From Agmasoma carcini (nom. nud.) (Eukaryota; Microsporidia; Thelohaniidae), in assembly GCA_029232285.1 (NCBI GenBank), contig JAOXFI010000047.1:28932-92931 (forward strand): DNA of 64,000 bases. Direction: 5' to 3'. Numbering within the stretch: the first letter of the stretch is position 1; the number at the start of each line of letters is the position of its first letter. The translations under genes and the position numbers were made by a program. Shown piece by piece: positions 10,074-20,498 of this stretch. The notes under the pieces are model-generated. The model was not told the DNA's origin. It searched no databases and worked only from the letters and a program-made list of their open reading frames with translations.

Positions 10074-10844
10074 TTACAATACTAAGTACATAGACAGCAG
10101 CGATTCCATTGCACTGGATAATACCTTTGGACTGCTATTCAGTTTAGAGTTCCTTCCTGATGTAAGACCACTTGAACTTTGTTGAACGATCTCACCTGGT
10201 TTATATCCGTCTAGGCAATCTGATAATGTTACGAATTCATAATTTTTATCTTTAATCACATTTATAATCTCCTCTAAGTTATCATCTTCAACTAATCGTT
10301 GTTCATATAAAGAAATTATAAACGAATCTTGATGGTAATATGAAGGAGACAAGAATTCTTCAATACTCTCAACTGGGTCTACATCTGGCTGGTCGTGAGG
10401 ACAGAAACTATAGGCTGTTTGTACTATTCCATTCTCTTTAAAGAAGTCATATACTACCTCCACAGGCATGCTTTCATCAAGAGGCGAACGAGCGAATCTT
10501 ATAGGCATACCTATTTTATCTTCTAAATACTTAATTTGATTATCCAAATCGTCTGCCACCATTGAACCATCATCCTCCTCATTGTAATTTCTTTTAGGGC
10601 TTGTCCTGAATCCAATATCATGATTGTATTGACTTGAAGCAGCAAACGTTCTGCTAACTGTAGGGCCTCTTACATTGGTGTTAAAGTGAAATGTTGCTGG
10701 TATATCTTTTTCTTCTAGAAGTTGCATTAGTGATTCTGTATCTGAGGTTGGTCCTTCATCGATGGTTAAAGCTACCACCCCAGACCTTAGACATGTTTCT
10801 GGAAGATTATAAGATTGCGCTAAAACGAATTGGAATAATAACAT
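10074..10844 (-). CDS. Polysaccharide (chitin) deacetylase-like protein
   Basis: A 256-residue protein with a short hydrophobic leader (MLLFQFVLAQ) that looks like a signal peptide, then a NodB-homology/carbohydrate esterase 4 domain (about 20-215). Motif 1 is present as TIDEGP (about 27-32) in place of the usual TFDDGP; the metal-site HxxxH of motif 2 is reduced to NHDIGFRTS, keeping the first His but with Arg where the second would be. The RSP-type motif 3 is visible as FARSPLDES. The Ser-rich tail ends in a weak hydrophobic stretch, possibly for a GPI anchor. Microsporidian homologues are spore-wall/plasma-membrane proteins; the altered metal ligands suggest weak or no catalysis. The TTG two codons upstream is not used; the ATG follows CAAATTTGCCC. 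Confidence 0.82.
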   Translation of the reverse strand: MLLFQFVLAQSYNLPETCLRSGVVALTIDEGPTSDTESLMQLLEEKDIPATFHFNTNVRGPTVSRTFAASSQYNHDIGFRTSPKRNYNEEDDGSMVADDLDNQIKYLEDKIGMPIRFARSPLDESMPVEVVYDFFKENGIVQTAYSFCPHDQPDVDPVESIEEFLSPSYYHQDSFIISLYEQRLVEDDNLEEIINVIKDKNYEFVTLSDCLDGYKPGEIVQQSSSGLTSGRNSKLNSSPKVLSSAMESLLSMYLVL

Positions 10845-10949
10845 GGGCAAATTTGTATTTCTACTTTAATAATACAAAATTTATATTAAAAAAACAATAA
10901 AATATTTTTTTTTGATGGTTTTTTTAATTTCTAATTTATTAAAATAGCT

Positions 10950-11576
10950 CTAATTCTTTAAATTTTCATAAATATCAGTTTCGTATATTTTGTTAATGCT
11001 TTTGACAAGATAAAAAAGGTCTGTATCAGATTTTTCACCGTAGAATGGTTGTATTTTTATCAAATATTCAGCCCAATCATCAGTATAACAATCACAATCA
11101 TCAATTATTATTACTTTTTCTCTATTACATGATAATGATTCTAAACACTTAAGATATCCATTTGCAGTTCTAAAGCAATGATCCCTATGAAATATATTTT
11201 TGATAACTTTATTTTTATCAATGACCTTTAAAATATCATAAGCATATTTCCTTGTGGCAGCTGTATAGACTATTATGTCAAATTTTTTACTTAACTCTTG
11301 TAAAAAATATTCTAAAAATGGTCTTACCACAACACGCCTTGGATAAGTTTTATCTCCGATCTTAAAATCAAATATTTTACAGTCTCTGGCAGAATATATC
11401 AATGTATTATCTAAGTCTAATACTAGTAATGGTTTTATGGGTGATATTATCTCTATATTAGGCTTATCAGTTCTTTCTATATGGGTAGTACCCCTAATAC
11501 GAAAATTTAATCCAAACATACTTAAAAACAATATGAATGACATAGTATTATGTAATTTCTTAAGTAGCCAGAACAT
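10950..11576 (-). CDS. Membrane-anchored FCP1/SCP-like phosphatase, copy 1
   Basis: A 208-residue HAD-superfamily phosphatase of the FCP1/SCP/NIF group. After a hydrophobic N-terminal segment (about 12-24, anchor or signal peptide) comes the catalytic motif DLDNTLI (Asp54/Asp56), motif II in VYTAATRK, and the lysine-containing KVIIIDDCDC motif III. Family members dephosphorylate Ser/Thr of proteins; membrane-anchored ones (Nem1/Dullard type) act at the nuclear envelope/ER on lipin, soluble ones on the RNA polymerase II tail. The anchor here favours the former, with low certainty. The start could be the ATG at 11543, which aligns with the start of the second copy at 16125. The central 412 bp are identical to that copy while flanks are only about 80% alike. 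Confidence 0.85.
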   Translation of the reverse strand: MFWLLKKLHNTMSFILFLSMFGLNFRIRGTTHIERTDKPNIEIISPIKPLLVLDLDNTLIYSARDCKIFDFKIGDKTYPRRVVVRPFLEYFLQELSKKFDIIVYTAATRKYAYDILKVIDKNKVIKNIFHRDHCFRTANGYLKCLESLSCNREKVIIIDDCDCYTDDWAEYLIKIQPFYGEKSDTDLFYLVKSINKIYETDIYENLKN

Positions 11577-11949
11577 GGGGAATTTCTACGATTATAAAAG
11601 ATTTATTAAAAAATTTTGTGATCTATAAAAATTTGACTTATTCCAAACATAATCTTTGTAGATGGTAAAAAATAACAAAATTAACGGTATAAGAGATATA
11701 TTGTGTTTTTTATAAATAAACATATTTTAATATATAAATTTATTTCGTAGTCTCCTTAATATATTATTCATTGTTATTTTTATATGTTTATTATATTATA
11801 AAATAAAAATATATTTAAAAATTAATATTTTTTAAAAAACTATAATATATTTGTTTTATGATCTCTCTGCAGGAAATGAAAAGATTTGGCAATATATATC
11901 TTGCAATCAAGAGAATATATACATAATAAGCAATAAACTAAATATAAAC
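11577..11949. other. Intergenic, nothing recognised
   Basis: Very AT-rich spacer upstream of phosphatase copy 1; no gene seen. Confidence 0.5.
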
Positions 11950-12890
11950 TTTTTTTCAAAATTTCCCCAGAGAAAAAACAAAACAATTTTTTTTAATTTT
12001 CATATATCGAACTTTTATTCAAAGTCACCTCAAAGAACACTATTTTTTAACATCATTTCTGCCAAGAAGACGTTTAATTTAGTAGATTGCGATAATTTCT
12101 TCTCTTTTATTCGTGCTTTGACTTTGGCCCAATAAGATTCAATATTTTGAGTATGAACTAAAGTTTCGGGATTAACGAAATTTAAACTATGATTGACTGT
12201 TCCCTGGACTAAACCAAGGTTAGGATATATCTTTGAATAATATTTCTATTTATCAGAATAGATTGTTGAACCTCGGCGACATAATCGTGTATGATTGGTA
12301 AAAGGGTAATACACTTCTGTCATGCACATACTCCATATATACTTTTGAAGGTTTTGATAAAATACCAGCAATACCAAAAATCGGTATTGCTGGTATCTTC
12401 TTTTATTCGTCTTCTGTTTGTGGCTGAATTTTGCTTAATCAACATGATATATAATATTTTGATTTCTCAATTCTTGAGGGTTAATTTCAAAAGAATTAAA
12501 AGTGAAATTATTCAATTTCAAACATATTTTTAAAATTGCACCTTTTGAAGAATTCATGATTTTTACGGTTTTAAATATTGTTATATCATTTAGCCATAAA
12601 TTTATGATTTTCAAAACGTTAATCAAATTAAGGTGGAGACCACAGAGGAAATTACTTTTTCGAACTGAAAAATGTTTTTTTATAAGAAGTGTATGTACTA
12701 TTCATACATCTAAATGCCTTCTTGTCGAAGTTTCTTGTGTATTTAACAATTGAACAAATTGAAAAACGCTTAGAACAACTGTAATGTCTTTTTAGAACAC
12801 CAAGCTCACGTAATACTTGTAGTAGATGATCTATATAATCTAAAATACTTTAATATTATTGTTAAAATAATTGCTCATTTTTAATTAAAA
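11950..12890 (-). pseudogene. Merlin/ISXO2-like transposase relic A
   Basis: Piecewise minus-strand translation shows the order of an ISXO2/Merlin DDE transposase: a Cys-containing N-terminal part (about 12840-12650), middle fragments, and the C-terminal hallmark TVNHSLNFVNP then HTQNIESYWAKVK (about 12215-12110). Stops and frameshifts interrupt it. It is close (by eye about 80%) to relic B at 42.83-43.86 kb. A perfect 14-bp inverted repeat (12362-12375 and 12383-12396) lies within it. Confidence 0.75.
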
Positions 12891-15504
12891 CATTATTTAA
12901 ATATTATATTGTTCCAAAAATTCAAAAAACCGAACATAATTTTTCTAAGAGATGATTTTTGCCCGGATCCTAATATTTTAATTATATTTTTTGTATTTTC
13001 AAATAAAAATAAATTATAAAGACAATGAATTCATAGAACTATACAAAAGTCCAAATAAATATAAAAGAGTATATCATCAATTATAAATACTTAGCTTGTT
13101 TTATCAACAGTAGAAAAATAAATTTTAAAATATTTAAAATTGTCAAACCACATCCAAAATTAAAAATTCGTTTTTTGATTTATTCCACAATGACACAATG
13201 CTTTTATTTGACAAACATTTTTAGGATTTTTAAAATTAAGTTTATGATCAAAATAATTTTATATATTTTATAGTTGTGCCATGAATATGACCAAATTTAT
13301 ATGTTTTATCGACATTTTCTACGTATGATGTTTAATAGTGTTGATTTGGTTCTAATTTGAATAATTTCAACGTAATACTGTTCAGGATAAAAGAACTATT
13401 GCAAATACCTATTTATTGGCTTGATTAACTCTACTTGTGTGGTATTTTGCTTATAATGGAACATCGACTCATTAATTTGGCGATCAATCTATTAACGTAT
13501 AGACTTCTGGAACTACATTTGGCTCACATCTAAAAACATAAAAAAATTCCAGGGGTTAATTTTATTAACCACTTTTATACACGACATTTAAAATAATATT
13601 TTGTGTTTCTGACTCGGCAATAAACACTTTTACCACCTAACCTGATATTAGATAAATAATCTATTAAATCACAATTTTTTATTTTAATTAAAATTGGTTA
13701 AAAGCCAAAATATTTGATCAAATCGCCTTGTTTCTTCTGAGTAAAAATGAATGTTTTCTAATTTAAATTCTCTTATTTTATATAAGGCTCACTTTCTTAT
13801 AACATATAAATGTTTCATTATCTTTCCTTCATAAGTTTTCTACCTTATGTAAAAGTATATTGCAACCTCCACAAACTATGCTATTTTTTATAACATTTAT
13901 GTTTTTTAATGTTATAATCAATTATGATCTCTGTACAGGTTGTATATACTTTGTAAGTTTGGCTAGGTTCTATTCCATGGTTAATTTTATAGGATTTTTG
14001 TTACTTTTTAATGATAACAATTTGTCAAGTGGAAGAGTTGTTGAGCAAGATGCAAGGGTTTGAACTCATATATCTCTTTCAAATTACAGTTTGATCGTTG
14101 AAGAACAGTTTGTGAAGGATGTGGGCACTACATGAGTATGATAAAATACAGTAGAAGCAAGGAGGGCATAGCATCGAATTGTCAAATATATAAATAATTT
14201 TAATACTGATTAAATAATAATTAAAAAGCTTTTTAGATTTTAGTAGACGCACCATACTGAAGGTTGTTAACTCGATTTTAGTGGTAATAATATAGGTGGA
14301 TGGGGTGAGATTTACAAATTGATGAGTCAATACTTTACTATAAATCAAGTCTCGTCGTGAAAAGTTCCAAAAATAAAAATGGGTGTTTTGAATTATTGAT
14401 TTAGAGGATAAAATAACAAGGGTATACGTAACTATCATTCCAGAAAAGAAAGTATCGACAATTATGCCTATTATACAATTTAAAATAATCAGTGGTGTTA
14501 CATATACAAACATGAAGCTGCAATTTATAAAAGATTGGTCAAATATGATTTTAATCAGGTACTGTATGTCATAAATATAATTTATTGATAAATCTACAAA
14601 TATAAATACAAGGACTGTTAACACGTAGAAGGCCAGATTTTTAGAAATTTTGCTTTATTTCGAATCACAAATCAAATCTTTATTGGCTTTTATTGTTTTA
14701 TAGCATATAATTTGATTGATTAAGTGTAAAAACCTAATTTGTGCAAAATTAAACAATACTAGCCACGTTATTAAAAACCCAATAAATGAATCACATTCGA
14801 TTATTCAGATTTTCAAACTTATTGACAACCCTTGGTAACATTTTTTTGAAATAAATCTCCTCTCAAAGAGATAAATGATTTTATAAAACTAATTTTGGCC
14901 CACCATCTTTAACTAAAACATCATTGTATTTTTTGTAATCTCATATAGAAATACTTGTACCCTCATCATTCTGCTGGTACAATAACATGAGACATACTAA
15001 TTTGTGTTGCCAGATTGTTTGAAAACCATTTATTCAAATTTATATATTAAATTTTTAAAATCTTTCAAATATTTTAATCTAATACCGACATGTATTAATA
15101 AATCTGAGCCTTTTAAGATAAAATATATTTTGCGATCGATATACCCTTCTTCTTATTTGTAAAGAATGATACTTCGTGATATAAGTTGAGAGGGTTATAT
15201 CACTTAATCCAACTATAATCACAACCTATGATATATTGCTTTAAAGTTATCCTAATATTTTTTATAAAAACACAATATTTTTACTATTCTTTTAAATCTT
15301 CCCGTTTTTGTTTCAATTTTGATAATAAAATTAAAAATCCTTAATAAGCTTCTACCTGCTTCACAGGCGAGTCCCGTCCGCGAATTACTTCAATATGAAT
15401 ATTTTCTCAATCACTATTAATCTATACTTTTTCAATAGTAATTATATTATATAAAATATACTTTTTGATCATAATAAAAAAATTAAAAAATGATATTTTT
15501 TATT
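12891..15504. other. Long gene-poor region
   Basis: About 2.6 kb without a supported gene. A hydrophobic open frame on the minus strand (14079-14624) lacks a convincing start (GTG) and has the Phe/Ile/Tyr bias of noncoding AT-rich DNA. A short GC-richer patch (15351-15385) is described separately. Confidence 0.5.
15351..15385. other. Small GC-rich patch with hairpin potential
   Basis: About 35 bp far richer in G+C than its surroundings, containing CCTG-CTTCA-CAGG (potential stem-loop) followed by CGAGTCCCGTCCGCG. It does not fold into a tRNA and matches no RNA I recognise; it may be part of a small RNA or an old insertion. Confidence 0.3.
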
Positions 15505-16125
15505 TTAAATTCGTATATCATTAAAATGGCTGTAATTTTTAAAATTTTCATAATCATCGGTTTCGTATATTTCGTTAATGGTTTTGATAAGGTGAAAGAG
15601 GTCTGTGTCGGACTGTTTACCATAGAATGGTCGTATTTTTATCAAACATTCAGCATAGCCACCAATATAGCACTCACAATCATCAATTATTATTACTTTT
15701 TCTCTATTACATGATAATGATTCTAAACACTTAAGATATCCATTTGCAGTTCTAAAGCAATGATCCCTATGAAATATATTTTTGATAACTTTATTTTTAT
15801 CAATGACCTTTAAAATATCATAAGCATATTTCCTTGTGGCAGCTGTATAGACTATTATGTCAAATTTTTTACTTAACTCTTGTAAAAAATATTCTAAAAA
15901 TGGTCTTACCACAACACGCCTTGGATAAGTTTTATCTCCGATCTTAAAATCAAATATTTTACAGTCTCTGGCAGAATATATCAATGTATTATCTAAGTCT
16001 AATACTAGTAATGGTTTTATGGGTGATATTATCTCTATATTAGGCTTATCAGTTCTTTCTATATGGGTAGTACCCCTAATACGAACATATGATCCAAACA
16101 TACTTAAAAAGAAGATAAATAACAT
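15505..16125 (-). CDS. Membrane-anchored FCP1/SCP-like phosphatase, copy 2
   Basis: A 206-residue paralogue of the phosphatase at 10950-11576 with the same HAD motifs (DLDNTLI with Asp43/Asp45, VYTAATRK, KVIIIDDCEC) and a hydrophobic N-terminus (MLFIFFLSMFG). The nucleotide sequence 15674-16085 equals 11092-11503 without a difference, whereas the C-terminal third and N-terminal leader are diverged. This implies gene conversion between the two, or a very recent partial duplication. Both copies keep open frames and all catalytic residues, so both are probably functional. No AAAATTT block is seen immediately ahead of this ATG. Confidence 0.83.
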   Translation of the reverse strand: MLFIFFLSMFGSYVRIRGTTHIERTDKPNIEIISPIKPLLVLDLDNTLIYSARDCKIFDFKIGDKTYPRRVVVRPFLEYFLQELSKKFDIIVYTAATRKYAYDILKVIDKNKVIKNIFHRDHCFRTANGYLKCLESLSCNREKVIIIDDCECYIGGYAECLIKIRPFYGKQSDTDLFHLIKTINEIYETDDYENFKNYSHFNDIRI

Positions 16126-17241
16126 AATTAATAAACATTAATAATTTAAATACAAATGTTTCAGAAATTTATAAATATGTAAAAATTTTATGAAATTTAT
16201 AAATTTTTTATTTTTATTAAAAACAAAGAACCGAGCATGTGCTGTAGTTACTAATTAATTAATAAATACCAATTAATAATAATTATGTCATCCTGTCTCT
16301 TATAATATATATTTAACGGTTATAAAATAGACTTAACCACACTCTATCTACTGTATTTAGTCAAAATCTTTTATAATATTAAATTTTATTTGAAATATTT
16401 ATCTTTATTTATACATAAATGTGTTATAATACAATATTTATTTACATGCAATACACTGAGCATATATACAATTTCACTACGAATAAAAAATTTATTATAT
16501 GAACACACACAATATAAAATATAAACAATTTAAAAAACATATAGAAATATTAAACCAGTAACAACAGGAGCAGCTAATATTGGTGTTAAACATTCATTTG
16601 ATACTAGAATTCTCTATGAGTGAAGCTTTGCAATAGAGATTGCTCGGCTCTTGAATATTTGTGAAATTAGGGAACAAAGTCTATTAAAATTTTAGAAATA
16701 CTTCCATTCGGAACTGTCCATACCCTCTAGGGTGTTTGTTTTATAGATAGATTATTATTTCTTTCTAGTTCTTAATAATTGACCATCCTATGCTCTTCAC
16801 TGTGGTGTCACAACAGCTGGGCAGTCACTACCATCAATGTTTGTATTAAGTTGCCCTAATTTGTACACCCATCCTTTTTTAAGTATATTAACTATCTTAT
16901 GTGCTAGATTTGGTTACGTTGACTTCTTCTCAAAAACGATGATTTATTGATTTTACTTGAAATCAGGGGCTTAAAAAAGCGTTCATGTACAAAACCTATA
17001 ATCTTAGGGGCAGTAAATTCTGGTGCTTCACACCAACCATACAATCACTGCGCTTTTATTACTGGAAGAGTCTAAGACTAAAGCTTAGCAAATAAAAACT
17101 TCTCGCTTCATTTATGGTCACAATCCTTTATAATGAAGTTGATAAATCCCATCCTTACTGACTAATACTTATATTAAAAATCTGAATATCTCCAAAAACT
17201 AAAAACAACTACCAAAAGCAAACAAAAAATTAAGCTGATTT
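16126..17241. other. Intergenic with possible gene remnants
   Basis: The first 400 bp are extremely AT-rich. From about 16600 to 17120 the base composition is more gene-like but no frame stays open; it may hold an unrecognisable dead gene or transposon. Confidence 0.4.
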
Positions 17242-18843
17242 TTATTTTTTTATCATTGCCTCAACAAAGCAACAAATAATCTTATCCACATCACCAGGCC
17301 TACTGTGTAGCTCTGGATGGTACTGTGTTCCAACATAGAATGGGTGATCTTCTAATTTGAAGATAACTATTCTACTCTTGTCGGTTCTTCCATAAAACTT
17401 AAGACCATGTTCTTCAAGTTGATCTCTATATTTTGTATTTAGTGCATATCTGTGTCTAAACTTCTGTGTAGTCACCTCATCCCCATATATCTCCTTTCTT
17501 GGAACCCCAATATAATTAACAGGATAGCTTCCAAGATAAATATCACGGTTCGTGTTCTCACATTTTATACCATCAATCATATTAATAACAGGATACTTAG
17601 TCTCTCCAAATTCCGTTGAAGTTGCTCCTTTCATATTCAAAACATTTCTAGCAAACTCAATAACACTAATTTGGAAGCCTAAACATATTCCCATGAATGG
17701 AATGTTGTTCTTACGGGCATATTCAGCCACAGCGACCTTTCCATCCACACCAGCATTCCCAAATCCACCAGGTATTAAAATACCATTTAAGTTTTTAAGA
17801 TTATCAAAATTGCCCTTTTCTACTTCATAGTAATTAATATATTCTATTTCAATCTCGTGATTTTGAGATTTTGATGCCATTAGAAGTGCCTCTTCTACGG
17901 CTAAATATGGTTCATTTCTTTTATCATACCTACTAACGATACCAACCTTTATCTTTGAATTAAACTTTTTTGTAAGGCCTTCAAACTTTTGAACCAAGTG
18001 ATATTGTTTAGATCTATCTTGAAGCTTTAATTGTTCTAAGATATGTTGTTCAATACCTGATTGTTCATAGTAGCAAGGAATATCATAAACATTATCACTA
18101 GTATATGATTGGACGAGATATTTTGCATCACAGAGCAGCGTCATGTCCTTTTTATCTTCTTCTGACATTGTTTCTTTATGTTTGAACACAACAATGTCAG
18201 CCTTTAAAGAGTTAACTTTAAGTTTCTTAATTGAATCATCCTTCACTTGTAACTTCCAATTAGCATCCAAATTTGTAAAGTCTTCACACATAACGACAGA
18301 GTAATCATTTCTGTCAAGTGTGTTTACGAAATATGAAAGAGAGTTAATGATATACTTACTCTCATCATCACTAATAGAGCCACCCAGTTCGACAATCATG
18401 GTTTCTGGACTCTCTTCAACCGTCTTACCATCAATAAATCGATTAACACTGCTATTGGAAGCATCCAAAATCTTGTCGATTAAAATTTTCTTATAAGTAT
18501 CATCAAATCTGATACTCTGACCGTTATATCCAGTTTTATCTTCGGAATAGATGGTATCTAGCATAAGATTTCCTCCTGTAATTGTGTTTTTCTTGGATAG
18601 TACAAGATCACAGAATCTTTCAAATGATCCCAAATCAAGATCAGTTTCTGTACCATCATCTAATACATAAGTTTCGCCATGCTCTTCTGGAGACATCTTG
18701 CCGGCATTTCTATTTAAGTATGAATCAATCTTTAAGAATGATACATTGATGCCGTGTGATTGTAGCAAAGCTCCTACGCTTGCTGAGAGTTTTCCTTTAC
18801 CAGAGTTCGAAGCATCACCTCCAAATACAAAAACGTATTTCAT
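17242..18843 (-). CDS. CTP synthase
   Basis: A 533-residue CTP synthase, making CTP from UTP, ATP and glutamine in the cytosol. The synthetase domain (about 1-275) shows KIDSYLN, MSPEEHGE and DDGTETDLDLG, the Mg/UTP-binding region. The glutamine amidotransferase domain (about 298-533) has PGGFG, nucleophile Cys387 in GICLGFQ and the HPE pair His509/Glu511, so the catalytic triad is complete. Oddity: the first loop, normally GGVVSGLGKG, reads GGDASNSGKG, keeping only the GKG end. Length is near the family norm (about 530-590). The start ATG follows AAAAAATTTACCCTTA, the start-proximal signal. The gene is isolated by more than 1 kb each side. Confidence 0.97.
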   Translation of the reverse strand: MKYVFVFGGDASNSGKGKLSASVGALLQSHGINVSFLKIDSYLNRNAGKMSPEEHGETYVLDDGTETDLDLGSFERFCDLVLSKKNTITGGNLMLDTIYSEDKTGYNGQSIRFDDTYKKILIDKILDASNSSVNRFIDGKTVEESPETMIVELGGSISDDESKYIINSLSYFVNTLDRNDYSVVMCEDFTNLDANWKLQVKDDSIKKLKVNSLKADIVVFKHKETMSEEDKKDMTLLCDAKYLVQSYTSDNVYDIPCYYEQSGIEQHILEQLKLQDRSKQYHLVQKFEGLTKKFNSKIKVGIVSRYDKRNEPYLAVEEALLMASKSQNHEIEIEYINYYEVEKGNFDNLKNLNGILIPGGFGNAGVDGKVAVAEYARKNNIPFMGICLGFQISVIEFARNVLNMKGATSTEFGETKYPVINMIDGIKCENTNRDIYLGSYPVNYIGVPRKEIYGDEVTTQKFRHRYALNTKYRDQLEEHGLKFYGRTDKSRIVIFKLEDHPFYVGTQYHPELHSRPGDVDKIICCFVEAMIKK

Positions 18844-20498
18844 TAAGGGTAAATTTTTTTCTCCTTTTATACTTTTAATTCACCCTTTTTTAAGTAGGAA
18901 AAAAGGTGAAAATTAATTAAAAATTGATCTAATTGTTCAAATATATTCAATGTATTTATTTATTTTGGTTTTAATAAATTATTTTGGTTTAATTAGTGAT
19001 ATATGAATATTTGATAAATGATTTGATTGTTTCTGTATGTTTTTAAGGATTATATTTTGAAAATAGATTTGATAAGTAATAAAAGTTGAAATTAGTTGTG
19101 AAATAATTATTATATATTTGTTTACTTAAAATTTTTAATTTATTAAAAAAAAATTGATTTGTTTAACATCAATTGAATAAAAGATATAACAGCTGGGGTC
19201 GAACTCAATAGCCTATATAAATACAAAAACCAATAGAAAATAAAATGTTGTTCACAATTAAACTTAAAGGGGTATTTTTTAAAAATAAACAATATTAAAA
19301 ACTAATAAAAGTTTATCAGTTTGATTAGAGAATGATATCAAAACAATTATAATATAAGCCTTAGAATACTTTTATATATGACCAGGATATACAAAATCAA
19401 TAGAGGAATGCTATAAGATTCTGAATTGAAGCAGTGCTTGCTTCATAATCAATTTTTAGTAATCAAATTTATAAATAATATGTTTAATACTTGTCTCTAT
19501 TGATGTATTGGTTATGATACACTGATACAACTTTTGCAGCCCTTTATGATACGAATGTTAAATAAGTCATATTTATCTTATAAGTATAAAATAATATTCA
19601 TTGCACTAACCAATAAAATTATATTGATAGACTTAGTTTGTATAAAAAAAATATTATTTTATTTACAAAGAGAACTTGTCATTTATCTTAGCTTTAATTT
19701 TTTTAATTTAATAATAATTTATCGAGATAAATGCCGTGTTCAAAATGTCAGAAAAATCTTTTTTTTCTTGAAGATAACATTAATAAACGTTCAATGGGTT
19801 GATTTGGTGAAATATTTGCTTAATATGTGCATATTTTATGTTAATATAAGCCATCTCAAGTAAATCATGATTGATTTAAATATTTTTCTATTCTTTCAAA
19901 TTATAATAATTTTTTATAAGTCAAAAGTCTTTATAAATGATTAAAACCTTTCTGTAAGCCTTTAAAAGTTGAATATAAGTTATTATAATAACATTAATAC
20001 ACTTTTATCACTGTTCTAATTCAATTTTTCAAATATTTTAAATGTGTATTAACTAACATATATTGAATCGAAGTCAAATATTTGATAAAAGCTATTTAAG
20101 TTATGTTAAATATATAAATAAGGGGTTTGAATGTTATTTACAAGCTTATCATTACTATTATTAACACCATATAAGTTATAAATAAAATCTATCAGCTTTT
20201 AACTGTTTTTGACCATTTATTACAAATAAACACCCATATTAAGTATAATAATCAATTATTAATGCTAATTATTCATTAATTTGATACAAAACGTCTACAT
20301 CAACACTAAATAACTACCTATTATGATATAAATGAATGAATTAGTCGAACATATACATAAAACAACACGTACACCTTCATTTATAATATAAATGATTATT
20401 TTAGACGAACATATACATAAAACAACACGTACACCCTCATTTTTAGCTCTTCATAAGTTAAAATTTAAATCAAATAAATTTTTTAAAAAAATTCCCAA
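18844..20498. other. Long spacer upstream of Pescadillo
   Basis: About 1.65 kb of AT-rich DNA. A 109-codon hydrophobic frame (19534-19863) begins with TTG and has no recognisable features; I do not call it. The last 180 bp contain a 60-bp tandem repeat. Confidence 0.5.
20321..20442. repeat. 60-bp tandem repeat, two copies
   Basis: 20341-20380 and 20401-20440 are nearly identical (CGAACATATACATAAAACAA with the following ACACGTACACC), with the intervening 20 bp also similar to 20321-20340. It ends about 57 bp before the Pescadillo start and so lies in its likely promoter. Confidence 0.85.

Noticed and set aside
9882..10085. 67-codon plus-strand frame over the RNA candidate
   Set aside because: TTG/ATG frame across base-paired RNA elements; the minus-strand P1/P2/P4 pairing explains the sequence better.
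12362..12396. Perfect 14-bp inverted repeat with 7-base loop
   Set aside because: Lies inside transposase relic A, and the corresponding part of relic B does not keep the pairing, so it is probably chance rather than a terminator or regulatory hairpin.
14035..14075. tRNA-like GGTTTGAACTC segment
   Set aside because: No acceptor or anticodon stem can be formed around it.
14079..14624. 181-codon hydrophobic open frame on the minus strand
   Set aside because: It starts with GTG, has the Phe/Ile/Tyr/Leu bias of translated AT-rich noncoding DNA, lacks the start-proximal signal, and shows no family pattern.
19534..19863. 109-codon open frame on the plus strand
   Set aside because: Starts with TTG, no motif, composition like random AT-rich sequence.
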